The position numbers and the translations under genes are program-made. A stretch of 64,000 bases of DNA. Origin: Bacteroidota bacterium. Its GTDB lineage: Bacteria; Bacteroidota; Bacteroidia; Chitinophagales; Chitinophagaceae. The notes under the pieces are model-generated. The model was given only the letters and a program-made list of their open reading frames with translations, had not been told where the DNA came from and ran no database searches. Shown here one piece after another: positions 51,850 through 62,189 of this stretch. The stretch spans positions 248,001 through 312,000 of the forward strand of contig SYIK01000005.1 in assembly GCA_005798905.1 (NCBI GenBank), written 5' to 3'. Numbering within the stretch: the first letter of the stretch is position 1; every line of letters begins with the position of its first letter.

Positions 51850-52557
51850 ATGAAAACTATTTTACACAAAGCAGAATCCAGAGGAAGTTTTGATTATGGT
51901 TGGTTGAAAACAAATTATAGTTTTAGTTTTTCGTCTTGGCACAATCCGGAAAGAATTCATTTTGGTGCACTCCGTGTATTAAACGACGATACAATTTCCA
52001 GCGGAATGGGTTTTGACACACACTCTCACGACAATATGGAAATAATAACTATTCCAACATCTGGTCAATTGGAACACAAAGACAGCATGGGTAATCATGG
52101 AATAATTAGCAAAGGCGAAGTGCAAGTAATGAGTGCTGGTTCTGGAATTCAACATTCTGAATTTAACCATAGCAAATCAATTCCCGTTTCACTTTTTCAA
52201 ATTTGGCTTTTTTCAAATAAAAAAAATGTTACACCGAATTACGAGCAACGATTATTTGATTTTGAAAATCTAAAAAATGAATTCATTGTCATTGTTTCGC
52301 CAATGGGTGAAAAAGTGGGATTAAATATTCATCAAAATGCATGGTTTAGTTTAGGAAAAATGGATGCCAATTTCAGCTATAATTATGAATTAAAAGTAAA
52401 AAAAAATGGTGTTTATGTATTTGTAATTGAAGGAGAAATTAATATCAACGGAGAAAAATTAAATCGTCGTGATGCGCTGGCAATAACTGAAACAAGCGAA
52501 TTAAAAATAACTACAACAAGCAAATCAGAAATTTTAATTATGGAAATTCCGGTTTAA
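51850..52557 (+). CDS. Pirin family protein
   Basis: A 235-aa bicupin of the pirin (YhhW) family; some members are quercetin dioxygenases, others have regulatory roles. The metal-binding N-terminal cupin has FDTHSHDNMEIITIPTSG near residues 54-71 and GIQHSEFNHS near 98. The C-terminal cupin shows no obvious metal site, as usual. It may start a transcription unit with the NagB-PIG-L gene 101 bp downstream. Confidence 0.9.
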   Translation: MKTILHKAESRGSFDYGWLKTNYSFSFSSWHNPERIHFGALRVLNDDTISSGMGFDTHSHDNMEIITIPTSGQLEHKDSMGNHGIISKGEVQVMSAGSGIQHSEFNHSKSIPVSLFQIWLFSNKKNVTPNYEQRLFDFENLKNEFIVIVSPMGEKVGLNIHQNAWFSLGKMDANFSYNYELKVKKNGVYVFVIEGEININGEKLNRRDALAITETSELKITTTSKSEILIMEIPV

Positions 52558-52658
52558 ACGAATTCATATATTTTCCTACTTGATTAGCCAACAGATGTTT
52601 GATAAAAAATATGTTATTTTGCAGATATTGATTTTAAAAATACCTCTAACATTTACGT

Positions 52659-54566
52659 ATGGATCTTACAGATAGCTTTGAACGAATTCCTGTTAAAATT
52701 TATCCTAGTATTAAGCAAGCGTCAATTAATATTGCACAACAAATAGCAGCATTAATAAAGGAAAAACAAAAGAAAAAAGAAAACTGTGTATTAGGACTTG
52801 CTACTGGATTTACACCAAAAGCACTATATAGCGAATTAGTGCGCATGCATAAAGAAGAAAAATTAAGTTTTAAAAATGTTATCACTTTTAATCTTGATGA
52901 ATATTACCCGATTAAAAAAAATGCTCAGCAAAGTTTCAATCACTTCATGCATTTGCATTTATTTAACCAGATTGATATTAACCCAAAAAATATTCACCTA
53001 CTCGATGGAGAGATAAAAAAAGAGGAAATAAAAACGCATTGCCGCGAATTTGAAAATAATATTGAAAAAGCTGGAGGAATTGATTTGCAAATTCTTGGGA
53101 TTGGCAAAAATGGACATATTGGATTTAATGAACCAGGTTCTAGCATAAACTCAAAAACAAGGTTAATTACACTTAATAACTCAACCCGAATATCAAGTAC
53201 TTATGAATTTGCAAATATTTCTGAGGTTCCACGCCTTGCACTCACTTTAGGTATTGGTGAAATAATGAAAGCGAAACAAATTATTTTGATGGCATGGGGA
53301 AGTGGTAAATCAACTGTTATAAAAAATGCTGTAGAAGATGATGTTACTGAACAAGTGCCCGCATCATTATTACAAAATCATGATGCGGTAGAATTTGTAA
53401 TTGATGAAGCTGCTGCTTCAGAATTGACAAGAAACAAATCCCCTTGGCTTACGGGAGATTGCGAATGGACTGAATTGCTTGTTAAAAAAGCAGTAGTGAA
53501 TATGGCAATGAAATTAAAAAAATCCATATTGAGTTTAAATAACAAAGATTATAATGAATTTGGATTGAGTGATTTGTTGATTGAGTTTGGTGATGCCTAT
53601 GAAATAAATTTGAAAGTGTACTATATGTTAAGGGATTCAATAACGGGCTGGCCAGCAGGAAAACCTAATGTAAGTTTACCTAATCATCCAGAACGTGAAA
53701 TTCCATTCCCAAAACGATGCCTTATTTTTTCTCCACATCCCGATGACGATATTATTAGTATGGGTGGAACTTTTCAACGATTGCACGACCAAGGGAATGA
53801 TGTGCAAGTTGCTTATCAAACAAGTGGAAACATTGCCGTAACTGATGAATTTGTAACACGGTATTTAGATTTTTCATTAGGATTTGAAGCAATTGTAAAA
53901 ATTGATTCTAAAAAAACAGAAAAAATAATTTCAAACACTAGAAAATTTCTATTTGCAAAAAAAATAAATCAAGCCGATACAAAAACAATTCGCAACATTA
54001 AAGGTTTAATCCGTCGTTGCGAAGCAAAAGCCACTTGCCACTTTGTAGGTATCAAAGATGAACATATTCATTTCATGAACTTGCCTTTTTATGAAACAGG
54101 TAAAATTGAAAAAAAGAAAATAAGTGAAAAAGACATTAAGGCTACAATAATTTTACTTCGAAAAATTAAACCTCATCAAGTCTATTGTGCTGGTGATTTT
54201 GCAGACCCTCATGGCACACACATTACTTGTTTTAATATTGTTATTGAATCATTAAAAAGAATAAAAACCGAAGGTGATCTTTGGATTAATGATTGTTGGC
54301 TTTGGTTATATAAAGGTGCATGGGACGAATGGAATATCGAAGAAATTAACATGGCAGTTCCTATGAGTCCAGATCAAGTTTTGAAAAAAAGATTTGGAAT
54401 TTTTATTCACCAATCACAAAAAGACATGGTAACTTTTCAAGGTGCTGATTCAAGAGAATTTTGGCAAAGAGCGGAAGAAAGAAATGCTTCTACGGCTAAA
54501 CAATTTGCAGATTTGGGACTTACTCATTATGCAGCAATGGAAGCCTTTGTAAGGTGTCACTTTTAA
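52659..54566 (+). CDS. NagB-PIG-L fusion (glucosamine-6-phosphate deaminase-like plus deacetylase-like)
   Basis: A 635-aa two-domain protein. Residues about 10-265 are a NagB isomerase/deaminase: NLDEY with D80, and GIGKNGHIGFNEPGS with N151, H153 and E158. Asn in place of E. coli Asp141 also occurs in Bacillus-type NagB. After a linker, about 350-635 is a PIG-L/LmbE zinc deacetylase-like domain with HPDDD (H360, D362, D363) and DPHGTH (516-521). Similar fusions occur in other Bacteroidota. It might deacetylate and then deaminate amino-sugar phosphates, but this is inference. Confidence 0.88.
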   Translation: MDLTDSFERIPVKIYPSIKQASINIAQQIAALIKEKQKKKENCVLGLATGFTPKALYSELVRMHKEEKLSFKNVITFNLDEYYPIKKNAQQSFNHFMHLHLFNQIDINPKNIHLLDGEIKKEEIKTHCREFENNIEKAGGIDLQILGIGKNGHIGFNEPGSSINSKTRLITLNNSTRISSTYEFANISEVPRLALTLGIGEIMKAKQIILMAWGSGKSTVIKNAVEDDVTEQVPASLLQNHDAVEFVIDEAAASELTRNKSPWLTGDCEWTELLVKKAVVNMAMKLKKSILSLNNKDYNEFGLSDLLIEFGDAYEINLKVYYMLRDSITGWPAGKPNVSLPNHPEREIPFPKRCLIFSPHPDDDIISMGGTFQRLHDQGNDVQVAYQTSGNIAVTDEFVTRYLDFSLGFEAIVKIDSKKTEKIISNTRKFLFAKKINQADTKTIRNIKGLIRRCEAKATCHFVGIKDEHIHFMNLPFYETGKIEKKKISEKDIKATIILLRKIKPHQVYCAGDFADPHGTHITCFNIVIESLKRIKTEGDLWINDCWLWLYKGAWDEWNIEEINMAVPMSPDQVLKKRFGIFIHQSQKDMVTFQGADSREFWQRAEERNASTAKQFADLGLTHYAAMEAFVRCHF

Positions 54567-54574
54567 ATTATTTA

Positions 54575-55561
54575 CTACTTTAGAGCTCTACATTCTTTGA
54601 GCAATTTTTCTTTACTAATTGAAGCAGTTCCTACTTCTTCGCATACCAACCCTCCTGCAATATTTGCAATTGCAGCTGCAATTGCAATATTTTTTGTTAC
54701 TGCATAAAATAATGTTGCAGTAGCAATAACGGTATCACCAGCTCCTGAAACATCGGCAATATTTCGTAATATACATGGGAGAATTTTGGACTGTTTACCC
54801 AATTGCCAAAACACACCATTTTCTGAAAGTGTAATTAAGGAAATTCGATTCCCTAATATTTTATTTATTGATGTATGAATACTTTCTAAAGTAGATAAAT
54901 CAACCTTGTCACTTTGCAAATGCAAGGCATCTTTAGCTTCTTTAAAATTAGGTTTGAAAATATCAACTCCACCGTAATTGAAAAAATTTTTCCGTTTCGG
55001 ATCAACAGCTGTAATAACACCGGCTTTTTTACATAGTTCAATTGACGTAGAAATTATTTTCTCCGTTAACACTCCTTTGTTGTAATCTTCAAAAATCAAC
55101 ACATCTGGTTTCTCAATCTGAATAAATTTTTTTACTTTTTCTATTAATTCATTTTCTTCTTTTAAAAAAAGATCGTTAGAGTTTTCCGAATCCAACCGAA
55201 GCATTTGCTGATTGCGACTAATGATTCTTGTTTTAGTAGTTGTAATTCTTTTTTTACTTTTTACTAAATACTTCGTATTTATTTTTTGTTCAGTATATAA
55301 TTTTTCTAAAATTTTTGCTTCGTGATCGGCTCCCAAAACTGTTAAAACAAATACTTGTGCACCCAAACTTGTACAGTTTAAAGCAACATTTCCAGCTCCA
55401 CCAATTCTATGTTCTTTGCGTTGCAACGACACAATTGGAATCGGCGCTTCCGGCGAAATACGCTCCACTTTTCCCCAGTTGTAAGTATCCAACATTACAT
55501 CGCCTATCACTCCCACTTTCAATTTATTAATCTGATTAAAGAGTGTGTTTATCTTTTTCAT
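54575..55561 (-). CDS. hldA: D-glycero-beta-D-manno-heptose-7-phosphate kinase (RfaE domain I)
   Basis: Phosphorylates heptose 7-phosphate at C1 for ADP-heptose synthesis. It is the ribokinase-like half of HldE as a separate 328-aa protein: GVIGDVMLDTYNWGKVERISPEAP near residues 17-36, RIGGAGNVALNCTSLGA near 52, and VDPKR near 190. The C-terminal anion-hole signature DVSGAGDTVIATATL near 268 contains the catalytic Asp. The nucleotidyltransferase half is not adjacent. It starts 4 bp after the APC permease stop. The GT9 gene at 28481-29488 may use the product. Confidence 0.9.
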   Translation of the reverse strand: MKKINTLFNQINKLKVGVIGDVMLDTYNWGKVERISPEAPIPIVSLQRKEHRIGGAGNVALNCTSLGAQVFVLTVLGADHEAKILEKLYTEQKINTKYLVKSKKRITTTKTRIISRNQQMLRLDSENSNDLFLKEENELIEKVKKFIQIEKPDVLIFEDYNKGVLTEKIISTSIELCKKAGVITAVDPKRKNFFNYGGVDIFKPNFKEAKDALHLQSDKVDLSTLESIHTSINKILGNRISLITLSENGVFWQLGKQSKILPCILRNIADVSGAGDTVIATATLFYAVTKNIAIAAAIANIAGGLVCEEVGTASISKEKLLKECRALK

Positions 55562-55565
55562 TTTT

Positions 55566-57005
55566 CTACATCGATTTTATTTTTCTTGAAATGGCGAGAT
55601 AATAAAATGGCACACCCAATAACACAATTATTAACCCCGGCCATGTAAATTCTGGTTTGTAAATAATCAACAGAATACAAAAAGTTGCGCCCATCAAAAT
55701 ATAAAGAATTGGTAAAACTGGATAACCGAATGCACGATACGGCCTTTCTGCATTCGGCATTTTTTTTCTTAAAATAAAAATTCCAACAATTGTAAGAATA
55801 TAAAAAAGTACAACTACAAATGAAATCATATCCAACAATTGGCCATAGCGCCCACTCAAACTCCAGATAGAAGCAATAATGCATTGAATCCATAATGCAA
55901 ATTGTGGCACACCGTTTTTATTTAGTTCGCCAATTTTTTTAAAAAACAAACCATCTTTTGCCATTGTATAATATACTCTTGCACCGGAAAGAATTAATCC
56001 GTTGTTACAACCAAATGTTGAAACCATAATTAATAAAGCAATCAAAACAGTTCCGGCCATTGGAAATATTTTATTAGCTGCAGCAACCGCTACTCTGTCG
56101 TCAGTAGGAAATGCTAACTCTTGTAAAGGCATTACATTTAAGTACATCAAATTGGCAGAAATATAAATTACGGTTACAATTAATGTTCCTAAAAATAAAC
56201 TCAATCCAATATTTCGTTTTGGATTTTTCATTTCTCCTGCAATAAATGTTACATTATTCCAAGCATCACTACTAAAAACTGAACCAACCATTGCTGAAGC
56301 AATTGCACCCATCAAAACTGTTCCTGATATTGAAGTCCAACTTGGCAGTGGTGTAACTCCCCCCCCTTCCGATTTTTGCCCTAAATTTTGAACTGCAGTA
56401 AAACCCGTTTCCCAATTCTGCGACCAAAAACTTTCTTTGGTTAAAACAAAACCAAAAACAATTAATCCAAATAGTGCTAAAAGTTTTGCCGATGTAAATA
56501 CGGATTGAATTACTTTACCTTCTTTTACTCCTTTCGAATTGACAATAGTCAACAAACAAATTATTGCAATGGAAATTAATTGTCCAGAATAGATTTTAGT
56601 AATTTCTATATCAATTAAAAAATAATCGTTGCCCAATTCAGGAACTAAATAAGCAAGGAATTTTGAAAAGGCAACACCTACAGCAGCTATCGTTGCTGTT
56701 TGTATCACTGCAAAAAAACTCCACCCATATAAAAAACCAACAAGTGGATTGTACGCTTCTTTTAAATAAACGTATTGCCCGCCTGCTTTAGGAAACATTC
56801 CACTTAATTCTCCGTAACTCAATGCAGCAGCAAGTGTCATAAAACCAGTAATTGCCCAAACAGCAATTAGCCAACCAGCACTGCCCACATATCTGGTAAT
56901 ATCTGCACTTACAATAAAAATACCTGAACCAATCATGGAACCTGCAACAAGCATTGTTCCGTCAAAAAGACCAAGTGTTGGCTTAAAAGAAGTTTGATTT
57001 GACAT
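55566..57005 (-). CDS. APC-superfamily amino acid permease (LAT-like)
   Basis: A 479-aa inner-membrane transporter with 12 predicted helices. The start GLFDGTMLVAGSMIGSGIFIVSADI near residues 12-36 is the APC consensus. AALSYGELSGMFPKAGGQYVYLKEAY near 60 and VTFIAGEMKNPKRNIGLSLFLG near 253 also fit the L-type branch. The substrate is uncertain. The coding strand has a run of eight G residues (56359-56366, Gly214-216). It is unusual in this AT-rich DNA and could be slip-prone. Confidence 0.88.
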   Translation of the reverse strand: MSNQTSFKPTLGLFDGTMLVAGSMIGSGIFIVSADITRYVGSAGWLIAVWAITGFMTLAAALSYGELSGMFPKAGGQYVYLKEAYNPLVGFLYGWSFFAVIQTATIAAVGVAFSKFLAYLVPELGNDYFLIDIEITKIYSGQLISIAIICLLTIVNSKGVKEGKVIQSVFTSAKLLALFGLIVFGFVLTKESFWSQNWETGFTAVQNLGQKSEGGGVTPLPSWTSISGTVLMGAIASAMVGSVFSSDAWNNVTFIAGEMKNPKRNIGLSLFLGTLIVTVIYISANLMYLNVMPLQELAFPTDDRVAVAAANKIFPMAGTVLIALLIMVSTFGCNNGLILSGARVYYTMAKDGLFFKKIGELNKNGVPQFALWIQCIIASIWSLSGRYGQLLDMISFVVVLFYILTIVGIFILRKKMPNAERPYRAFGYPVLPILYILMGATFCILLIIYKPEFTWPGLIIVLLGVPFYYLAISRKIKSM

Positions 57006-57106
57006 TGTATTTTATTAAAGTTCAAGATAAGGAATTCGAATTATATTATCCCAAACTAAAATACACAAATTAATAATTGATGAGAGAACCAAGAAAAATT
57101 GAAAAA

Positions 57107-57709
57107 TTATTTTTGAAGTTTATGCTTCGCTTCATTCAACCCTTGCAACAATAATGCAGTAATATTATAAGTGCTGTCTTTGTAATAAATCAGCCCAGGT
57201 TCGTTGGCAATAATGAGCGAATACGTTTTATCCTTATTAAATTCTTCACAGAATTTTTTTATCAATGAAATTATTTCTTGTTGTTTGTCAATATAATAAC
57301 GTTGATAATCTTGATCGAGCTGTGCTTTTCTACTTTTAATGCTTTGTTCCAATTCAAACAATTCGCGCTGCGCTGCTTCTAATTGTGCTTGATTCATCGT
57401 TGACCCAATCTCTTGAAATTGCTGATATTTATTTTGAAAACTGCTTTGTAAGCGATTCATTTCAATATTGATTGCTTCTTCTTTTTTGGTAAGTTCTATT
57501 TGCATTTCTTTCGCTAACGAAAAATTTGATTCTACAGAATCCATATCAAAGTACGCAATACGAAATGGGTGCTTTAAAGCATTTTTACTAGTGGCATCAG
57601 AAGCAAAAAGTAAATTATTAGTTGAATTACTATTTCCAAAATGCAGATAAAACAACACACAAACTGCAATAATTAAACCCACATTAATAATAATAGAAAT
57701 CTTTTTCAT
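57107..57709 (-). CDS. OmpH/Skp-like periplasmic chaperone
   Basis: A 200-aa protein with an N-terminal membrane or signal segment (ISIIINVGLIIAVCVLFYLHF). Residues about 50-175 form an OmpH/Skp domain: RIAYFDMDSVESNFSLAKEMQ starts the body strand, then long charged helices (KKEEAINIEMNRLQSSFQNKYQQFQE, QAQLEAAQRELFELEQSIKSRKAQL) form the tentacles. Skp holds unfolded outer-membrane proteins. It is not beside bamA here, so it is probably one of several paralogues. Confidence 0.85.
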   Translation of the reverse strand: MKKISIIINVGLIIAVCVLFYLHFGNSNSTNNLLFASDATSKNALKHPFRIAYFDMDSVESNFSLAKEMQIELTKKEEAINIEMNRLQSSFQNKYQQFQEIGSTMNQAQLEAAQRELFELEQSIKSRKAQLDQDYQRYYIDKQQEIISLIKKFCEEFNKDKTYSLIIANEPGLIYYKDSTYNITALLLQGLNEAKHKLQK

Positions 57710-57794
57710 ATTGCCTGCAATTTAATATTTGAACAGCAACAAATATAGGCAATGAAACTACTTTATGAAACTGTTAACACAAATACATTTCAAT

Positions 57795-57822
57795 AAAAAA
57801 GGAGTAAATTAATTTACTCCTT
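57795..57822 (-). terminator. Rho-independent terminator after rpoC
   Basis: A perfect palindromic stem (57799-57808 with 57813-57822, loop TTAA) is followed on the minus strand by a run of T residues. It lies 26 bp past the rpoC stop and ends the rpoBC transcript. Confidence 0.85.
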
Positions 57823-57847
57823 AAAACATATGATTTTTTACAATTAC

Positions 57848-60800
57848 TTATTCTTCTTCATCAAATGCCATTGCTTCTCTAGCAGTTTGCAACAACTCGT
57901 AATCTTCTTTATTTCCTACGATTATGCTTTCAAATTCGCGCAAACCTGTACCTGCAGGAATCAGATGACCAGTGATTACATTTTCCTTCAATCCAAGCAT
58001 CTCATCTGTTTTACCATGAATGGCTGCTGAAGAAAGTACTTTTGTTGTTTCTTGGAAAGATGCTGCAGATATCCAGCTTTTTACTCCAAGTGACGCCTTA
58101 GTAATTCCTAATAAAGTTGGAGAAGAAGTTGCTGGTTTTGCATCGCGATATTCAACTAATTTTTTATCGTTTCTACGCAATACAGAATTCTCATCTCTCA
58201 CTTCTCTTAAAGTTGCAATTTGTCCAGCGCGCAATTTTTGTGAATCGCCTGCATCGGTAACAACTTTTTTATCGTAAACCCAATCGTTTTCTTTTATGAA
58301 TTCAAATTTGTCAAGCAAATCATCTTCCAAAAATTTAGTATCACCCGGATCTACAACATTTACTTTGCGCATCATTTGACGAACAATAACTTCAATGTGT
58401 TTATCATTAATTTTTACACCTTGTAAACGATAAACTTCTTGAATTTCATTTACAACATATTGTTGTACGGCAAACGGACCTTGAATTGACAAAATATCTT
58501 GCGGCGATGTTTGACCATCGGACAAAGATGTCCCTGCTTTTACAAAGTCACCATCTTGTGCAAGAATCTGACGCGTTAATGGAACTAAATATTTTTTTTG
58601 AATTCCATCTCTTGCTTCAATGATGATTTCACGATTACCACGCTTAATATTTCCCATTGAAACTACACCATCAATCTCAGAAATTACAGCAGGGTTGCTT
58701 GGATTTCTTGCTTCGAAAAGTTCAGTTACACGTGGTAAACCTCCCGTAATATCTCGTAGCTTACCCATAATCCTTGGAATTTTCACGATAACCTGCCCAG
58801 CTTTTACATTTTCACCTTCTTCAATTATAATGTGACTTCCTGTTGGTAAGTTATATGTTTTTTTCTCTTTCCCTTCTACAAGCAACGAAGGAATTTTTGT
58901 TTTATCTCTAGAATCAATTACCACTTTTTCACGATGCCCAGTTTGTTCGTCGGACTGATCGCGATAAGTAATTCCTTCAATAATATTTTCAAACTTAATG
59001 GTACCATTTATCTCTGCCATTACAACATTGTTGAATGGATCCCAAGTACAGATCACATCGCCTTTGCTTACTTTTTGACCATCTTTTACAACAAGTGTAG
59101 AGCCGTAAGGAATATTATTAGTGATAAGAATTCGATCATTTTTAATATCCATTATTCTCATTTCTCCTGTACGACCAATTACTACTTGTACTTTATTTCC
59201 TTCTTTATTTTCAATATTTACAACTCGTAAACTATCGAATTGAACGGTTCCATCAATTTTTGCAACTAAAGTAGATTCAACAGCAGCAGATCCTGCAACT
59301 CCACCCACATGGAAAGTTCTCAAGGTAAGCTGTGTACCTGGTTCTCCAATTGATTGTGCAGCAATAATACCTACGGCATCACCTTTTTGTGTAATGTTTC
59401 CGGTTGATAAATTCTTACCGTAACATTTTACACAACATCCTCGTTTGCTTTCGCAAGTTAATACCGATCTGATTTCAACAGTTTCAACTCCACTATCATC
59501 AATTCTTTTTGCTAAATCGCTTGTTATTTCTTCCCCTGCTTCTACAATTACGATTGAATCATTTTCTAAATCATAAATATTATGCAAAGAGAAACGACCT
59601 TCAATTCTATCAGCTAATGGTTCTATTACATCTTCATTATCTTTTAATGCACTAGTAGAAATCCCACGAAGTGTTCCGCAATCTTCTTCAGTAATAATTA
59701 CATCTTGAGAAACGTCAACCAAACGACGAGTTAGGTAACCCGCATCAGCTGTTTTCAATGCAGTATCTGCAAGTCCTTTACGAGCACCATGTGTAGAAAT
59801 AAAGTAATCCAATACATCAAGTCCGTCTTTAAAGTTTGAAAGAATTGGATTTTCAATAATTTCAGATCCTGTTGATCCACTTTTTCTTGGTTTAGCCATC
59901 AACCCTCTAATTCCGGCAAGTTGTTTTACTTGTTGTTTGCTACCACGGGCTCCTGAATCCAACATCATGAAAACTGAGTTAAACCCTTGTTTGTCGGAAC
60001 TCATTTCGCGAATTAGAGTTTCAGTAATTCTTGTATCTACGCGGCTCCAAATATCAACAATTTGATTGTATCGTTCGTTGTTGGTAATTAATCCCATGTT
60101 GTAACTCTCCCAAATTTCTTCTACTTCTTCTTTTGCGTTTTCCAACATTTCTTCTTTCGCAACAGGAATTACAAGATCACTAATATTAAACGACAATCCC
60201 CCTTCGAATGCGGTACGGAAACCTAATCTTTTAATATCATCCAAAAACTTAACTGTCTTTGGCATATTGGTAATCTTAATTATATCGCCAATGATTTCGC
60301 GTAAATTCTTTTTCGTCAACAATGCATTTACAAATCCAACTTCAACGGGGACATGTTGGTTAAAAATAACTCGGCCAACAGTCGTGTCAATTAATTTATT
60401 TTTCAACACGCCATTTTCGCGAACATCAGCTTTTACTTTTATCCAAGCATGTAAATCAACACGCCCTTCATTATACGCAATCAATACTTCGCTTGAATTG
60501 TAAAATTTCATCCCTTCGCCACGAATTAATTCAGTCGGAATATTTTTCTTCCCCTTAGTAAGGTAGTAAAGTCCAAGAACCATGTCCTGAGAAGGAAGTG
60601 TAATTGGTGTACCATTTTGAGGATTCAAAATATTGTGTGAAGCCAACATTAATAATTGTGCTTCCAAAATTGCAGGATGGCTTAGCGGAACGTGAACGGC
60701 CATTTGGTCACCGTCAAAGTCGGCATTGAATGCAGCAGTAACCAACGGATGTAATTGAATGGCTTTGCCTTCAATTAATTTTGGTTGAAATGCCTGAATA

Positions 60801-62140
60801 GAAAGTCGGTGAAGTGTTGGGGCACGATTCAATAATATTGGATGACCTTTTAAAATATTTTCAAGGATATCCCAAACGATTGCTTCTTTTTTGTCTACTA
60901 ACTTTCTTGCACTTTTTACAGTTTTTACAATCCCTCTTTCAATAAGTTTACGAATAATAAATGGCTTAAATAATTCTGCAGCCATATCTTTTGGCAAACC
61001 ACATTCGTGTAGTTTCAATTCTGGTCCAACAACAATTACAGAACGTCCAGAATAGTCAACACGCTTTCCTAATAAATTTTGACGGAAGCGACCTTGTTTT
61101 CCTTTCAATACATCGCTCAACGATTTCAATGCTCTTCCACCTTCTGCTTTTACTGCATTCGATTTTCTTGAATTATCAAATAAAGAATCGATTGCTTCTT
61201 GCAACATCCGCTTTTCATTTCTTAGAATTACTTCGGGTGCTTTAATTTCCAACAAGCGCTTTAAACGATTGTTGCGAATAATTACACGACGATATAAATC
61301 ATTCAAATCAGAAGAAGCAAAACGGCCACCATCCAATGGAACAAGTGGACGAAGTTCTGGTGGAAGTACAGGAATGTATTGCATAACCATCCACTCAGGA
61401 CGATTATTAATTCTTGTATTTGCATCACGAAAAGCTTCTACAACACTTAAACGTTTTAATGCATCGGCTTTTCTTTGTTGTGATGTTTCAGTTGCTGCTG
61501 CATTGCGCAAATCGAAAGATAGTTGATTCAAGTCGATTCGTTGCAATATATCATGAACAGCCTCTGCTCCCATTTTTGCAATAAACTTGTTTGGGTCTTC
61601 ATCCGCCAAATGTTGATTGTCTTTTGGCAACGTATCTAAAATATCTAAATACTCTTCCTCAGTTAGTAAATGACCAACTTCTTGCCCTTTTTCTTCGCGA
61701 ATACCTGGCTGAATTACCAAAAAACGTTCATAATAAATTATAGTTTCCAATTTTTTAGAACTCATCCCAAGTAAATAACCAATTTTATTTGGCAAAGATT
61801 TGAAATACCAAATATGAACTATAGGTACTACAAGTTTGATGTGTCCACATCTTTCGCGACGAACTTTTTTCTCCGTTACTTCTACTCCACAACGATCGCA
61901 TACGATTCCTTTATAACGAATGCGTTTGTATTTACCACAAGCACATTCAAAATCTTTTACAGGCCCAAAAATTCTTTCACAAAACAAACCATCACGTTCT
62001 GGTTTGTAAGTACGATAATTAATTGTTTCTGGTTTTAATATTTCACCATGACTTTTTTCAAGAATAGAATCGGGAGATGCAAGTCCGATTGTAATTTTTG
62101 AAAATGTAGGCCTTTGACGAGTTTCTCTTTTCATTGCCAA
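57848..62140 (-). CDS. rpoC: RNA polymerase beta-prime subunit
   Basis: The largest subunit of RNA polymerase, 1430 aa, complete. The N-terminal zinc ribbon has [20 protein letters not shown] at about residues 65-84. The catalytic Mg motif [16 protein letters not shown] is near 466, and bridge-helix and trigger-loop regions follow ([19 protein letters not shown], then [22 protein letters not shown]). The second zinc site has [13 protein letters not shown] near residue 900. The start [23 protein letters not shown] is Bacteroidota-like. It is 49 bp downstream of rpoB in the same operon. Confidence 0.98.
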   Translation of the reverse strand: MAMKRETRQRPTFSKITIGLASPDSILEKSHGEILKPETINYRTYKPERDGLFCERIFGPVKDFECACGKYKRIRYKGIVCDRCGVEVTEKKVRRERCGHIKLVVPIVHIWYFKSLPNKIGYLLGMSSKKLETIIYYERFLVIQPGIREEKGQEVGHLLTEEEYLDILDTLPKDNQHLADEDPNKFIAKMGAEAVHDILQRIDLNQLSFDLRNAAATETSQQRKADALKRLSVVEAFRDANTRINNRPEWMVMQYIPVLPPELRPLVPLDGGRFASSDLNDLYRRVIIRNNRLKRLLEIKAPEVILRNEKRMLQEAIDSLFDNSRKSNAVKAEGGRALKSLSDVLKGKQGRFRQNLLGKRVDYSGRSVIVVGPELKLHECGLPKDMAAELFKPFIIRKLIERGIVKTVKSARKLVDKKEAIVWDILENILKGHPILLNRAPTLHRLSIQAFQPKLIEGKAIQLHPLVTAAFNADFDGDQMAVHVPLSHPAILEAQLLMLASHNILNPQNGTPITLPSQDMVLGLYYLTKGKKNIPTELIRGEGMKFYNSSEVLIAYNEGRVDLHAWIKVKADVRENGVLKNKLIDTTVGRVIFNQHVPVEVGFVNALLTKKNLREIIGDIIKITNMPKTVKFLDDIKRLGFRTAFEGGLSFNISDLVIPVAKEEMLENAKEEVEEIWESYNMGLITNNERYNQIVDIWSRVDTRITETLIREMSSDKQGFNSVFMMLDSGARGSKQQVKQLAGIRGLMAKPRKSGSTGSEIIENPILSNFKDGLDVLDYFISTHGARKGLADTALKTADAGYLTRRLVDVSQDVIITEEDCGTLRGISTSALKDNEDVIEPLADRIEGRFSLHNIYDLENDSIVIVEAGEEITSDLAKRIDDSGVETVEIRSVLTCESKRGCCVKCYGKNLSTGNITQKGDAVGIIAAQSIGEPGTQLTLRTFHVGGVAGSAAVESTLVAKIDGTVQFDSLRVVNIENKEGNKVQVVIGRTGEMRIMDIKNDRILITNNIPYGSTLVVKDGQKVSKGDVICTWDPFNNVVMAEINGTIKFENIIEGITYRDQSDEQTGHREKVVIDSRDKTKIPSLLVEGKEKKTYNLPTGSHIIIEEGENVKAGQVIVKIPRIMGKLRDITGGLPRVTELFEARNPSNPAVISEIDGVVSMGNIKRGNREIIIEARDGIQKKYLVPLTRQILAQDGDFVKAGTSLSDGQTSPQDILSIQGPFAVQQYVVNEIQEVYRLQGVKINDKHIEVIVRQMMRKVNVVDPGDTKFLEDDLLDKFEFIKENDWVYDKKVVTDAGDSQKLRAGQIATLREVRDENSVLRRNDKKLVEYRDAKPATSSPTLLGITKASLGVKSWISAASFQETTKVLSSAAIHGKTDEMLGLKENVITGHLIPAGTGLREFESIIVGNKEDYELLQTAREAMAFDEEE

Positions 62141-62189
62141 ATTGTTGGTTTCTTAAAAAAAATTATTTTATAAAATTGTTAATTAGAAC

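Noticed and set aside
52659-53450. N151 of the NagB domain as a disabling change of E. coli Asp141
   Set aside because: Bacillus-type NagB enzymes also carry Asn in this motif, so activity is not excluded.
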